Source: Jacaranda mimosifolia | Lineage: Eukaryota > Streptophyta > Magnoliopsida > Lamiales > Bignoniaceae | DNA: 64,000 bases | Direction: 5' to 3' | NCBI GenBank assembly: GCA_018894105.1 | Contig: CM032122.1 | Span: 37,975,404-38,039,403 of the forward strand | Shown: positions 22,196 through 35,540 of the stretch, one piece after another | Numbering within the stretch: the first letter of the stretch is position 1 | How the letters are laid out: every line of letters begins with the position of its first letter | Program-made: the position numbers and the translations under genes | The notes under the pieces: generated by a model | Database searches by the model: none | Told to the model about the DNA's origin: nothing | Seen by the model: the letters and a program-made list of their open reading frames with translations, nothing else

Positions 22196-24633
22196 CAATT
22201 ATATAACAAAAACATGATTTTCTTTTATAATAGTATAGAAGATAGATAAATACATAAAATAACTTCCAAGTTAAAGATAAAACATGCTTTCTTTCTCTAT
22301 CCTATTCAATCAATATTTTAACTATATATATATATATTTTATTTACACATATACACCCCAAAAGTTCACCAAGGTTCAGCTTCATATTTTAAGATTATAA
22401 TTATATATATATATATATTCAAATTAATGGTAAATTATAATTTCTCTCTACTAACCAAATAAACAGAGTCATTTATTTAATATTAACAATAAGAATTGCC
22501 TCCGAAAAAAATAGAATAAAATATTATTTCACTTTTCGCTATTTTTAACCTACCACACACAAAATAAATAAATATTCATCATTTTTCTCAACCTACAATT
22601 ATATTCTCCCAGTCCACTCTCAAAATTTGTTTTGCTAAAAAGAAAAGGGAAAAACCCACAAGATTTGTCCAGACATAGCCTTTCTCTTTCCCATTTTTGC
22701 CTTTTTATTTAGTTTTTTCTCTTTCTTTGGCAGATAGCAATGTATTATATTTAGAGTTTACTTAGTACTTGAATTAAGATTAATTACTAAAAGTTCATTG
22801 TCCACTCAAAGCTATGGGGAAAGCCCATTGGGCTAAATCCACCTTTGACTTTGAGAATGGGCTATGCTCTTGGGCTTTAGATACTTTGGAACATGGGGCT
22901 TTGATGTCCTTCAATGTAGCCCACTGCCCACAAGAAGCTTCTTATATTTATAATAATTGAAAACTTTAAGATAATCGACAACTATATTAAATAATATTTT
23001 TCTGTAATACATAGAAAGTCAAAAATAAAATAAAATGAAGTGAAATGGAAGTTATAGCTGATCTTTATTTTAATTTAATTTAGCAAACTTTGGAGATGAA
23101 ATGCATATTTTTTTTATTAGAGTTCCATATGATCCTTTATTTTTCTTCTTTTGTGATATTTATTTATGTATTCAACAAATGCTTGAATATTCATTTATAG
23201 GTCTCGTGATTTTTGTCTAGGAACTTTTACGTATTAAAATTATGGTTTCATTTTTCTTGATAAATTCAGAAATCCCTATTAATTAATTATAAGGAATACT
23301 GAAGGATATGACTGTTGGGATTTAAGGAAAAATGAGCTATTTAAAATGGCGCCGGATCGGGAACCCTGAAAAGTGGGCTAAAGCCCAAAAAGGAGTGAAA
23401 AAGGCCCGTTTGGGTATATGACTTCGGGTGGGTCTATATTTGACCCGAATGAAGGACAGTCATTGATTTGGTAGGACATAGACACTGGAGATTTAGACAA
23501 CTCACTTTAGAAGCATTTACTAAATGTTAAATAGCATAAACACTCCATACATCTCACTAGTAAAGGTATGCAATCAAAATTTACTCTATTCTTTCTGACT
23601 TTTACCTTTTATTTCAATTTGAACTGACTTGAGCATCAAAAGATTTTTATTGAACCGTCTCTCAACGACCTGAGTCTGAGCCTCACTCAGTAGACGAACA
23701 CAACCCTAACCTCTATGAGTTTGAACCCGACAAAGAATTACTCCAACCCAAGTTAGCACCTAAAAGTAATTTTGACCTAATTTCCACAAGTAATAAATTA
23801 AATATGAGACTGAAAACAAAATATAAAATAACACAAATGCCATTATATATTAGACATTTTAATAATTTATAAAATTTTGCAATCCTTTCTCCTATCTCCT
23901 TAAATCCACATCATTTTAGAATAATCTTCTTTCTCACTAGGCGGCAGTACCCAGAATTATGTTCTTCCAATCTTTTTTTCTTCTTTTTGCTTTCATTATT
24001 CCTAATTAATTGTTTTGGGTTGTTGCACCTAATAAAGTTGAAAGGTCATGATATAACATTATTTCTTCGTAGTTCTTTGGCGATCCTTTAGAAAGTTCTG
24101 TAAAACTTGTCTTTGAGAAATTTTACATAAATTACTATTATGTAAGATTGAACTTTGATTTTGCTTTACAAATGAAATTTTATTCTACCCACATGATTAC
24201 GAAAAATCAAAGTAACATTCATAATTAATTTTATTCCATCCACATTATTACAAAAAATCAACGCAACATTCATAATTAATTCATAGCTAATGTTAAAAAT
24301 TACAAAAGGGTAGTGGGGATTATTATTTTTATTTAATATACTAATATTTTTTATGAATAATACATAATTAACATGTTGTGTTTGCAAAACATAGCTACGG
24401 ATCTACAGCTAATAGCATTTTATTCTTATTTCAAAAAATTACAAATTGCTATGAAAAATTTGTAGATATAAATATATAGCCATAAGTACAAAGTTAACTT
24501 AATTTTACAATAACAAATTTTTTATACAGTACCATGTATTTAATTTTTGGATAATACATTATTCAAATAAATTTATAGATTACAAAATATAATATATAAT
24601 ATCATAACATAAAATATTGACATTATTAAATCA

Positions 24634-24986
24634 ACGTGTATACGAGTAAGTCAAATCGGCTCGCGAACTGAATTCGAACTAGCTTAATTCGAGCTCTAAT
24701 TCGAGTCGTTTATATCTAGACTCGAAGCTCGCGAGCCAGTATATAATTAAATATTTTTTTTATTAATAAATAAATATTATATTACTATTTCTTTTATTTC
24801 GAGTTCAAACTCAAACTTGAGCTCGAACTCGAATCTGCAGTTTTTTATAATTTATTTGTCAATTTGAGCCGTATTGAGCCAAGTCACGCTCGATTTTTGT
24901 CGACCTGAACTCAAGCTTAAAATTTTAGACTCGTCGAGCTCGAACTCAAATTTTACCCAAACTCGACTCAACTCGATTACACCCCT
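24634..24986. repeat. Probable TAGGGGTGT-end class element, copy 4
   Basis: The segment starts ACGTGTATACGAGTAAGTC and ends ACTCGATTACACCCC. The interior repeats CTCGAACTCGAA, GCTCGCGAAC and related words in both orientations, like 10355-10732. The target duplication is not clear, so the edges are approximate. Confidence 0.45.
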
Positions 24987-25415
24987 TTTTAGATATTCTT
25001 GTAATTAACTTTAAAACTTTAGATTAACATTCTTACATATCCACCCCTATTATTAATTAGTATTATACTGGTCAAAACCAAACCTAACTCAACTAGCCAT
25101 CAAGACTTTGGACAGACTAAGAAAAGGCAGTTAGCCGTTGATTAAGATATATGCTTTGATCTTTCAAACTAATTGACATATGTTGTCTGCAAATATTGAA
25201 TAAAATACCTTTGCAGTAATTTCATTCTGTCATACTTCTTTATCAGAATAATAAATTGATTATTTTGTGCGAACAAGATAGGGTTAGATTGGAAGAATTT
25301 GATGGTTGTCAGATGCCGCTAAATAAGTGACTCTCATTTAAGGAATATTTAAGTTAGTTGTCATTTAGCTCACTAGTATAAATTTTATACATATAACATG
25401 GGGTTTAAATCGGTG

Positions 25416-25512
25416 ACTATTTAGGCTACTGACATAAATTTCACACATATAATGTGAGGTCAGAAGTTCGAACTTACCATATATTTAATGTATGTGTATA
25501 ATTTTATTTATA
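25416..25512 (+). repeat. SINE-like repeat, plus-strand copy
   Basis: The order is GACATAAATTTCACACATATAATGTG, then GAGGTCAGAAGTTCGAACTT (box B-like), then TGTATGTGTATAATTTTATTTATAAAAAA as a tail. It is the reverse orientation of the copies at 4279-4378 and 31321-31443. Confidence 0.5.
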
Positions 25513-28021
25513 AAAAAAAAGAAAAAAGAAAGAGAGAGAGATTAAAAAAAAAAAATGAAAAAAAGAGAAGGTCCACCAAAAGAAGGTGTAATAGGTCGGA
25601 CGCCACCTTTCTCTTTTCAGAGGTAGGGTCTTATTGGTTGAACCAATTGGTGTGTGATCTAAAATGGATCCGTATTGGACCAATTTTCCAAAAGGAGTAC
25701 GGGTCATTAATTTTATGATTTAAATTAATTATAAAACTAATTACTATTTCATTCATTATTAAAACGATTAAGAAATTTGGAATGATTTAAATAATCCTGT
25801 AAATGGAGTATTCTGATAATATGGAATCCACTCCGATGAGGAGTTGATCTAAAATGGATCCAACTTTGGGCTTATTTCGGATCTATGAAAAGATTTGCAT
25901 TTTATTTTTATTTTTTTTAAAAAAAGATAGTATTGATTATAATGTTTTCTTTATATAAATCGTTGAATTTAACCCAAAAAAAAAAATCTCGAATATAGAT
26001 TTTTTTTAAGGATATTTGATTGAAAAACTAATCTTGAAAATATGCATCCAAATGAAGTAAATTGGTGTACCACAACCTAGGTGCAAAATTATAAACGGTG
26101 GATTATGGGAGGTGTTTTCGTTTTAAATGAAGAAAATGTTTCCCTCTTTTTGCCTACAAATTCATTTGCTTAAGTAGGTCAATATATAGGTGGGTCGATT
26201 CAGCCTACACATATAGCTTATTTAAGTTTTTTCTAACATATAGATAATCTTTTAATTGATTAAAATTAAAATATTTGTATTTTATCGTACTCAAATATAT
26301 CTAAATTTATTCAGTTTGAATCATTAAGTTATTTATAATGGTAGCTAAGTAGATCTTATACATATTTTTTCAAATAAAAGATCAAATTAATGTATTAATT
26401 CAATTAATTGAACGTGACAACTCCCCTATTCCATTTTCCTACTAAATTCGCGAGAATCTTATAAAAATATTTTAAAATAAAATACACTAAAGCAAAAAAT
26501 AATACAAATATTGCCTAGTAGTCCACTCATTATTCGGGATCCCTCCACCCTTTCTTTTGTTAGATAGAAACGAGATTCCTTTACTAAATGTAGGGATATT
26601 AATTATAATAGTTGTCTTTATTGAACGTGATCATAAGAATTCTTTTTTTTTTATTAATTATTTAGAAGTAAATTTTTTTCACTATAAAGATACCTAATTT
26701 TACAAGTTATTTTTTAAAGCACGAGTTCGAACGCATAAACCCTAGTTTAACTTCCCTCCTCACCAAGTCTCAATCATGCAAGTAATATATGGTTTTTTTA
26801 TTTTTTATTTTTTTTCATTCTAATATATTCCTATGTACTAAGTCATACATGTCCCTGCATGGGGTGTGACCTTGCCTTAGTTGTCTCCATGGAAATTAGT
26901 TCGACAGTCTTAGTTTTCTAGAAATCTAAACGGGAAATAAATTGGCTCCAACTTGTTGCATGCGCTAAAAGCCGTGTGGACCTATCTATACTATATTCTC
27001 TCATGTCAAATTCTTGCTCGCTCAATGTGATGAAATCATGCACATCAAATACCGATAATGATCGAGAATTTGGGAGTAACCAAACTTAATTCTTTTCGTC
27101 GACGACAAATCATGAGGTTAATTTTCACCTTAAATAAGAGTACAAAGTTGGTTATCTCAATGGTTGTCTTGTCAAAAAAAAAATAAAGAAAAAAATCAAT
27201 AGCTGTTAATGTCTGTATTAAATTCTAATTACGTTGTACGCGTGTTCATAATTTTTAAAAACTAAAGTTTTTCAAACTTCAAGCTCGACTTGTTGAGTGA
27301 TCATTAATTGGCCTGTATGTGGTTCAGATTCGAGCTCCAACTAATGAACCTTTATGGCTTGTTTGCTTGGAGTGATGCGATTATAAATTAAATGATGTAC
27401 AAATAAATGGATATGTTTTAAGTCTATCAAAATAAAGCAATATAATTTCACGTTTTGTTGGTAAGATTAACTAAAAAGTAAATTAAAATAAAATATATGA
27501 TTTTACGATTATAACCTTTTATTATTTATTTTGATTTATATTTTTATGTACTAATCAATGGTAATTTGGTCTTTTTGAATCTTATCCAATCCAGGAAAAA
27601 TGTATCAAGCCTATCACCTTTTAATCCATATTTCAACTTAATACAGAGCCAATGACTTATCATGGACCCTATATCAAAGCAAACAAGCAATAAATTAGGA
27701 GTGATTATGCATCTATCAAACATAATCAATTGAAGTAAACAAGCCCTTAGTGTGTAAAAAAATTTCAAGCTCCACTTTTGACTAATGTATAATCAATGAC
27801 ACATTTATAGTGATAATTAAAAATTTTGTTACAAATAATATGTACCGATAATTTTTAATACTTTTGCTGAGTTGTTATTATACGTGTCATATTATTGTTA
27901 ATATTAACAATTTAAAATATTAATTATGTCGCTATTAAGTCAATATATTATCATAAAACAAAAACTTATAAAATCCAAGACAGATTGAATAAATATATGT
28001 ACTAAGTTTGCAGGCTTATTG

Positions 28022-28090
28022 TCGAGTAGCTTGTAACTCAAGTGATATCTATGTGGAAGATTTTGTGTTCAACTCTAATGGACACCTTTT
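28022..28090 (+). repeat. Weak SINE-like sequence
   Basis: GTAGCTTGTAACTCAAGTGATA resembles a tRNA-type box A and TTGTGTTCAACTCT a box B about 30 bp later, followed by a T-rich tract. It is too diverged to be certain. Confidence 0.3.
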
Positions 28091-30474
28091 TTTTACGCGG
28101 TTTTTCTTCCAAAAAAAAAAAGGGTTGGCAGTCTTATTGGAGGGCTGCAGAATTAGTGCACACCATGCATGAGCATTAACATAGGCACGCCCGTTTAATT
28201 GATTGTGACCTTTCCTTGAGAATGCTTATAATATTAAGTTAAATTATGCTGTCCACCTGCAATTAATTTGAGCAAATCCACTCATTTAATTTATTATCTA
28301 ATCCTAGCATGAATATAGGTACAAATATCCAAACTCGTGTGTCACGTGATTTCAAACTTCGTGAGCTCGTTCAAATGAAAAAAGTTCCTAAGAATAATTC
28401 TCAGAAAAGTTGCTAGAACTTAGAAGGCAGCTAGTCTTTAAAAGTCATGTGCTCAATTACTAAGTAAATAATCCCCCCAAATTAAATCAATTAAGAGCTC
28501 GCACGTTCCAAACACATTTATAGTTTTTTGTAATGTGATTAATGATGCTCAAATTCGTCAAAGGACATGAAAGTTCTCATTTCACAATATTTTAATTATT
28601 GATTTAAGCAGTGGAAGATTTTATTCTTATAAAAAAAGTGTTATATTTAGAGTAATTGAAAAGTATTTAACTCGGGACATATAATTTATCGAATTCGGAA
28701 TAAGGATTTTCAAATTCCAGGCTAATTAAATGATCAGTTGTCGCCACGCCTCGTGGTAATAAAAATGTAATGTTTTGAAATATATCGAGGTTTAGTAATC
28801 AGCTAATAATACTTCGTTACCTGATCCTTCTCATTTCAAATCTTTGTTGAGAGAAAGTCTTTTGTGGTTTTTTAAGTAAGGATTCAGAAAAATACATATT
28901 GAGATCATATTATACTAAAAAAGTCGATATTTCAGTAGTTAGATATGAAAATCTTTCTAGGTTATTGAAACCTACCGCGAAATATGAGTCTCTAACCTAA
29001 TGACAAAAACATGAATATCATTGGAATAATACCTTATTCTATGTTTGACAACAAATTTTGACTGTTGTACAAATGCATGGTATATTTTCATTTCATGATT
29101 TCATTCCAAGAATTAATTATAAGACCACACATATCACATGAATTATTCAAATATGAGTGGTCACAATCATAAAAATATTCTTTGTTAGGAAAAATAAAAA
29201 TTGTTAATCAATTAATAGCGGCTTAATTATTCCCATTCCTTCACGCTAACTAGAATTATCAATTAGGAAACAGGTATTGCTCAGTCCTCTTCTTTTCCAT
29301 TATATAATTTTTTTTAATAAGTTGCAGTCAAATATTTTCCAAGAGACCCACAACGTGAATCCCAAAATGCTTCATGTGTCTCTAAAATTCTTACAGCTCA
29401 ACATGTTACAAAAAGAAAAACACGAAGACTTAGATCAAAAAACTTTGGACTTAGGAAAATATTTAATTAGCTTTTGCAATTAGGCAGGTCCACACGCAAG
29501 GAAATGTCAAGACACAATTCAAACTGCTTCCAATACAAAGACAAGACGGGCAATATATATATATTTTTTAATTTTTTCTTTTTGGTACAATTCTTACATA
29601 ACATGTATTAAAACGAGGTAACTGTTTTTGGACTCACAAGTCATAATTTCCAACTTCAGAGGTTGATAAAATTGATCAAAATTTGGAAATTTGTGACATT
29701 TATTGGACTTAGGTATGTAGGGTGGTCAAGAAATTAATAATTACGAGTACGTTGGAAAATTCTATCTGATTTTTATATTTTTTCCTCTTTTTTTTTGAAA
29801 ATTTATATATTATTAAAAAAATCACGTAATGTATAATTTTGTGTGCCAACTTAGGTTCTCTATTCAAATTTTGTCTCTAAGTGACAAACAGCGGACACAT
29901 AATGAGATGGTGGTTAGGGGAGTAGGAATGGCACAAGTTTTGAAATGTTGATAAAAAAAAAAAATTTCAAGAGGGTTCATGACTAATTAAGTTTATTTAA
30001 AAAAAATTAATAGATTTTATTTTAAAAATAAATTTTAAAGTGTTTGAATAAATAATATTTTAGAACTTATAAGATAGTGGTTGTGGTAAAAAAAAATTTA
30101 ATTAATATGATTTAAAATAAATAAATTTGTTAAAGTACTGAAAATAAGACAGGAGTTCCTTACTCTTATTATGAAAATTTTAAGCTTTTTTTAGAAAATT
30201 CTGCCAAACACTTTATAGCATCTTTAAACTCTCAAATATTTTATTAGATATTTTGAGGAGCTTTTAGACTTATTCATATACATAATTCAATCGTTATCAT
30301 GTATAAATAATTGTTCATAATCTATAATTATGATAAGAAATTTCATAATTATGAATATTTTTGTGATAATAGTTACATGGAATTTAATTTTGCGGTTGTT
30401 GTCATTCTTGGGCCCTTTACCACATAAAGAAACAAATGTTAAATTAATTAGATTATGTGTAGATTGAATATTAG

Positions 30475-30786
30475 CACGGACGAAGCCATATTTTTTTATT
30501 ATGGGGACAAAATTCTGAATTACTAAAAATATGATTTATATATTTATTTATTTCATCATATATATTAATCATTCAAAATATATAGTTTCACAAAAATCAA
30601 TACAAAAAAAAATAGAAAGACAAAGAAGGACAATGCCAATGGGCATATTTTCAATAAAAGAAAGGACAATTTTATAATTTAAAGAATGACAAAATTGTAA
30701 TATTTTAAAATTTTTAATATAAAAAATTAAGTTTTAATATTTCGAGGGGGACGACTAACATTGCCAGCCTCATTGGCTCTGTCTAT
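30475..30786. mobile_element. hAT-like MITE, second copy
   Basis: Starts CACGGACGAAGCC and ends CATTGGCTCTGTC. The interior matches the reverse complement of 6340-6589 (shared GGGCATATTTTCAATAA, ATTGTAATATTTTAAAAT). Non-coding. Confidence 0.5.
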
Positions 30787-31320
30787 GAATGTTAGGTTTT
30801 TAAGCTGAATTGTATAACGCATGCAGTCACCTAATCTCTAGAATTGACTAATGAAAACTTATATATTGGACTTAGATATTCCAATAGAGTAGTAGAAATT
30901 AATTTTGTTTTGGCGGATGTGGAAAACACTCAAATTAATTTTATCTTAGAGGATGTGAAAAACACTCAACTGGGATCCAAAGGGTTGAGTCACTACAAAA
31001 ATTGGATGGGACCCATGAGAGAGTAGAATTTCTTCTTGTAGGTAGAAAAGTTTGTGGAAAAAAGGGTGTTTTAGTGTGTATTATACTTCAACGATGTGAT
31101 TCTAATTAATTCCACCTTGTTTCCCTTGTTTGTTTGTGACTTTACTTTTCTGTAAAGTTATACTCAGTCTTAATTTCATTTTTTTATATATATTTATTTT
31201 GACTGTACGTATGTTTTGCATATTCTTTATAGCATGTAAGTAAATGTATTTATTGATTTAAACTCACTCACAAATTCACACATTTCATATGATATTTTTG
31301 TAGTTCATAAGATGTTAAAT

Positions 31321-31443
31321 ATTATTATTATTATTATTATTATTTATTTATACACACGCACATCAAGAGTCCGTTCGGACTCAAACTCCTAACCTCTCAC
31401 ATTATGTGGAAGACTTATGTCGGCGGGTCACAAGCCACTTGAC
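31321..31443 (-). repeat. SINE-like repeat with (ATT)n tail
   Basis: The minus strand reads from GTGGCTTGTGACCCGCCGAC through ATAATGTGAGAGGTTAGGAG (box B region) to TGTGTATAAATAAATAATAATAAT. The simple-sequence 3' tail is expected of a SINE copied by target-primed reverse transcription. Confidence 0.5.
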
Positions 31444-32159
31444 AATGTTAAATATTATTTTAAAGATAATTTACTAAATATTTAGATGAACTAATTGACA
31501 AAAATAATTATTTTTTCTATAGATAAAAGATCAAAATTGAATGATTAATAATTTAGGGGACAAAGTTTATGAGCTTAAAATATAAACCAAAATTGCAATT
31601 TTTTCTTAGTAAAAGTTGCACTTTTTTTTTTTTTTTTTAATAAAATAGAATTCCTTATTCTTTTAATAATAATATTTAAATATTTTATTATGAGGGACTA
31701 CAATTAAATTTTATTTTTAAATTTTTTATCAAACAATTGAGAATATTTTATAAAAAGTTAATTTTTTATGAAACACTTTGAGACATATTTTAATTTGTAA
31801 GTTGTTAGAACGCCTATTAACATATCCCACTACTTCAACTAAACTTTATGCTTAAAAAGATATTGTTTTTCCATGTGAAAATGTGAATATGTTCAGGTTG
31901 GTGATGTAAAAGTTTTAAAAAATAAAAATAAAAATAATGTTTAGTGCAATATATATATTGTTTAAAGCTTCAAAAGGCACAGTGAAAACTATTCCTGGGC
32001 AAAATTTCAAACAATTGCGACTTCTTTATTTGAAATGAGTTATGGACGATGTGATCAAATCTGCAGATTTTGTGTTTTCGATATTCAAACTATCCATGGA
32101 CTGAAGCTAAATATCCACTAATGACGCATTTAATTAAAATAGGCCCTTTTTTTTATTTC

Positions 32160-32480
32160 TTATTGAAAAGATATGATGTTAGGGATAAAAAAAACAAATG
32201 ATAATATAAAAATTGTCACTAATTATTACAAATGACATATATTAAGCGACAATTATAATTTTTATTTGATCACAATATGACTTAACTGTGACAAATTTTA
32301 ATATTTTAGGTCATTGCCATTCACAAATAGTGGCAATACTTATAGCAACAATCAAAATTGTCACTATAACTCATCAGAAGTTTATAAATTGCAAGTTTGT
32401 AACTATAAGTTTGTCAGTAAATATCTAGCAATTTAAATACTATTTTTGTCACTTTTAAGTGTGTAAAAATTATTAGAGTG
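32160..32480. repeat. Dispersed AT-rich repeat with TTGTCACTA words
   Basis: Words such as AATATAAAAATTGTCACTAA and GACATATATTAAGCGACAAT recur here and in diverged form near 36000-36170 and 38260-38480. This suggests an old transposon family of undetermined type. Confidence 0.35.
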
Positions 32481-32933
32481 AGAACGAAGTTTTTCGTAAA
32501 GTAATATATAAATTTAGTGGCAAATTTTGAATTGTCACTTACTATTTTGTTACTAATTTTTATTTTTTTTATATAATGTATATTAAGGATTTATTAAAAA
32601 TCAGACCCGAAGACCCCTATTTTACATATACAAATATGAAAGGAATACCGCCAAACTGAATGACTCATATATTAAAAACTTGGACCATTTCCTAATTTAT
32701 GCGCGTTATCCTTGTGCAGAAATAAAATCCAAATAGACTAATTAATTCACACAACTTTAACAAAAAGAGAGAAATTTTTTTTTTTTGAAAGTACATAAAT
32801 ATTCTTCTTATACGAAGACAAAGTGCATACAAAAAAGCCACCATGTAAAATCACAGTAGACTGACTATTTGTACCGCAAATACAATTTATTTTTCAAAGA
32901 AAACGACTCATCCCCCGCGCCTGACTCCCGTGC

Positions 32934-32942
32934 TTATATATT
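32934..32942 (+). promoter_or_regulatory. Candidate TATA box of the LBD gene
   Basis: GCTTATATATTC lies about 110 bp upstream of the LBD start codon, at a plausible distance for transcription initiation. Confidence 0.4.
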
Positions 32943-33048
32943 CTCACGCGAAAACATTATATTTGGTACAAAAACACTTCCACTTCCGATTAATATTTCT
33001 AGTTGTTTTCTTTAATTATATATTTCGCTCAGAAAGCCAAATTAAGCT

Positions 33049-34269
33049 ATGGAGGGCAGTGATACAACTGTAACAACCGTGACCTCGCCTTCCTCCTCAT
33101 CTTCTCCTCCGCCGCCTCAATCTACGGTGGTGATCAGCCCTTGTGCTGCCTGCAAGATTCTACGGAGACGATGCGTCGAGAAATGTGTTTTGGCTCCTTA
33201 TTTTCCTCCTAATGATCCGCTCAAGTTCACTACTGCTCATCGTGTTTTTGGTGCCAGCAATATAATCAAGTTCTTGCAGGTATGTGTGTTTTGTTGTATA
33301 AGATCCATAGTTATGGTACTTCTGTTTATCTCTCTTGTACATTTGGGATTATATATCATTACAAATTTAATGAAATTTGTCAAAAAATATGATTATGTTA
33401 TAGGTTTATTTCACAAATCAGTCAGTCAGTATATATTTCATCACTAATTTATTCTGTGATGAAAAAGAGTGGATTACAGAATATATTTATTACGGACTTT
33501 TTATATCAATACAAACTCTTCAATTCATATATGTCGCGAGCCCCATTGCTAATATATATTTTTGCTCATTTTCTAAATTTGTTACTAATTAATTCACTAC
33601 AATTGTTTTGGATTTGTGATGAACTCCACTAATTACAAACTTTTCGTTAGTGTGTGTATAACTCAAAGGTGATTAATTGGTTCTAGCTAATAACTAATAT
33701 TAATATTTTCTTTTTAGTAAAAAAGAAGAGCTTTCACATAAAGATGGCTAGTGAGAAAACGACAATATTGAGTACAAAATCAATGCTGTTTTTCTTTGTA
33801 AAAGTTTTCAAATACGACAAGTAATTGCCGAGTATTAGTGTAACCCATTTCAGTGGATTGACTTTGGTGTAAATTAATTATTGGACTACATACATATCAG
33901 GAACTGCCAGAGCCACAAAGAGCTGATGCAGTGAGCAGTATGGTGTACGAGGCCAACGCAAGGCTGAGAGATCCTGTGTATGGATGTGCAGGGGCAATTT
34001 GCCAGCTCCAAAAACAAGTCATTGAGCTCCAAGAACAAGTAGCAAAGGCACAAGCTGAGCTTCTCAACATCCAATGCCAAAACGCCAATCTTATGGCCTT
34101 AATCTGCACCATGGAAATGTCACAATCTTCACAAATAACTACCCCAAATGATCAACATTCTTTCGGCAACTTCTTCGCCAATAGCCCACGTAACTACATA
34201 AGTAATACGACTTTTCTAGACGAAAACAGTCTGGGACATCTGTGTACTGAGCAGTCTCTTTGGACGTGA
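33049..34269 (+). CDS. LOB-domain transcription factor, LBD1/LBD11 type
   Basis: Two exons, 33049-33279 and 33901-34269, are joined in phase 0 by a 621-bp intron and encode 199 residues. After a serine/proline-rich leader, the LOB domain shows the zinc-binding block C-x2-C-x6-C-x3-C (CAACKILRRRCVEKC), the FGASNIIKFLQ GAS block with the intron falling right after it at the usual place, DPVYGCAGAI, and a class I leucine-zipper-like L-x6-L-x3-V-x6-L segment. Such proteins bind DNA in the nucleus and control organ boundary and vascular or meristem development. LBD1 and LBD11 are the closest relatives by remembered sequence. The C-terminal part after residue 150 is not conserved. Start chosen as the only ATG ahead of the domain. 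Confidence 0.95.
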
Positions 34270-34710
34270 CCAGATATATATATATATATATTTATATCCT
34301 CATGTTTTGAAAGCAAAACGATAATGAAAAATGAGGATCTGGACGGTTCGTCGTAATTGCAATATAACTCTTGCTAAGTTATTTAATTTTGTTACCTTTG
34401 ATGAGGTGGAGGAGTTTAGGGAAAATTAATATTGAATAAAAGTGTAAAATTACTAATTCTCCTATTCAAAATGTAAAATAGTTAATACTATATATGAGAA
34501 AAGTTGTCCTTTTGGAGCATAGTTTAATAGTTAGGATAGTTAATTTCTAATGATTATGTTAAGGCTGATGAAGCTGAAGAGTCTTGTCCTCCATGTTATC
34601 TTATCATTTCAAAAGGAGGGATGTCATTGTCCAAGTACCATCTCTTCCCTTTCTTCAACTTTCTGGTTACCTAATGTTTTTACTCTTAAATCAATACATT
34701 GATTATATTT

Positions 34711-34747
34711 CCCAGCTGAATGATATCTTCTTAATAATAAGCCATTG

Positions 34748-34778
<31 letters not shown>

Positions 34779-34961
34779 ATTTATTTATTATTATTATTTT
34801 TATTATTTTTTTCTCTTCATCCTTTGATGATGATTTTTTACTCTCTCTCTCTCTCTCTATTTCCCAGCTGAATGATATCTTCTTAATAATAAGCCATTGA
34901 TATATATATATATATATATACATTTTATTATTTTTCTCTTCATCCTTTGATGATGATTTTT

Positions 34962-34995
<34 letters not shown>
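34711..34995. repeat. 152-bp tandem duplication with (TA)n and (CT)n tracts
   Basis: CCCAGCTGAATGATATCTTC starts at 34711 and again at 34863. Each unit runs through a (TA)n tract, CTCTTCATCCTTTGATGATG and a (CT)n tract. The two units differ mainly in microsatellite length. It lies about 450 bp beyond the LBD stop codon. Confidence 0.8.
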
Positions 34996-34998
<3 letters not shown>

Positions 34999-35018
34999 GA
35001 GTCATAATTGTTAAAAAA

Positions 35019-35540
35019 TCGGCATAACTCAACTCCAAAAGTTAGTTCAAGATGTGAGAATTACCAAGACTATATATAGATACCACAACTTATTTATTTC
35101 GCCGATATGGAACACTAACACACCTCGCGCACACCCAGTAATAAACATTTGGAGCATGAAATAACATGAAATAGGTGGCCTAACAACATTGGGTAATCCA
35201 ACATTGAGAATGGTGGCTCGATACCATGTTAGTGTCCCATATCAATGAAATAAATAAGTTGTGGTCTCTATATATGGTTTTGGACAATTCTCACCCCCTG
35301 AGCTAGCTTTTGGGGTTGAGTTAGGCCAAATCTGCATTCCTTAACAAATAAATAAGTTGTGGCCTCTATATATGATTTTGGGCAATTCTCACATCTTGAG
35401 CTAACTTTTGGGGTTGAATTAGGCCAAAGCTGCATTCCTTAACAAATAAATAAGTTGTGGTCTCTATATATGATTTTGGACAATTCTCATCTCGTGAGCT
35501 ATCTTTTAGAATTGAATTAGGACTAATGTCCATTTCTTAA
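35019..35540. repeat. 98-bp tandem array with an inverted copy
   Basis: Three direct units with a 98-bp period start at about 35248, 35346 and 35444 (AAATAAATAAGTTGTGG..., GACAATTCTCA..., GAGCTAGCTTTTGGGGTTGA). A fourth copy in inverted orientation lies at 35019-35125. A further diverged copy lies at about 38886-39003. The words resemble terminal regions of small LTR-type elements in plants, but no retroelement body is present. Confidence 0.65.

Larger units (their letters stand above)
22201..32930. other. Gene-free AT-rich region
   Basis: No gene can be supported in this 10.7-kb stretch. Short open frames here are in AT-rich DNA and match no family I recognise. It contains scattered repeats listed separately (24634-24986, 25416-25512, 28022-28090, 30475-30786, 31321-31443, 32160-32480), (TA)n tracts near 22325-22338 and 22404-22419, and an isolated GC-rich patch at about 23345-23465 of unknown origin. 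Confidence 0.45.

Noticed and set aside
23340..23470. GC-rich patch containing TGGCGCC, resembling a retrotransposon primer-binding site
   Set aside because: No LTR end precedes it and no Gag or Pol sequence follows, so the resemblance is too short to support.
25488..25718. Lys/Arg-rich 76-codon open frame
   Set aside because: Translation of A-rich SINE tail and purine-rich DNA.
33160..33447. Extension of the LBD exon 1 frame past 33279 and the antisense frame over it
   Set aside because: The extension is intron translation after a canonical donor, and joining to 33901 restores the LOB domain; the antisense frame has no family.
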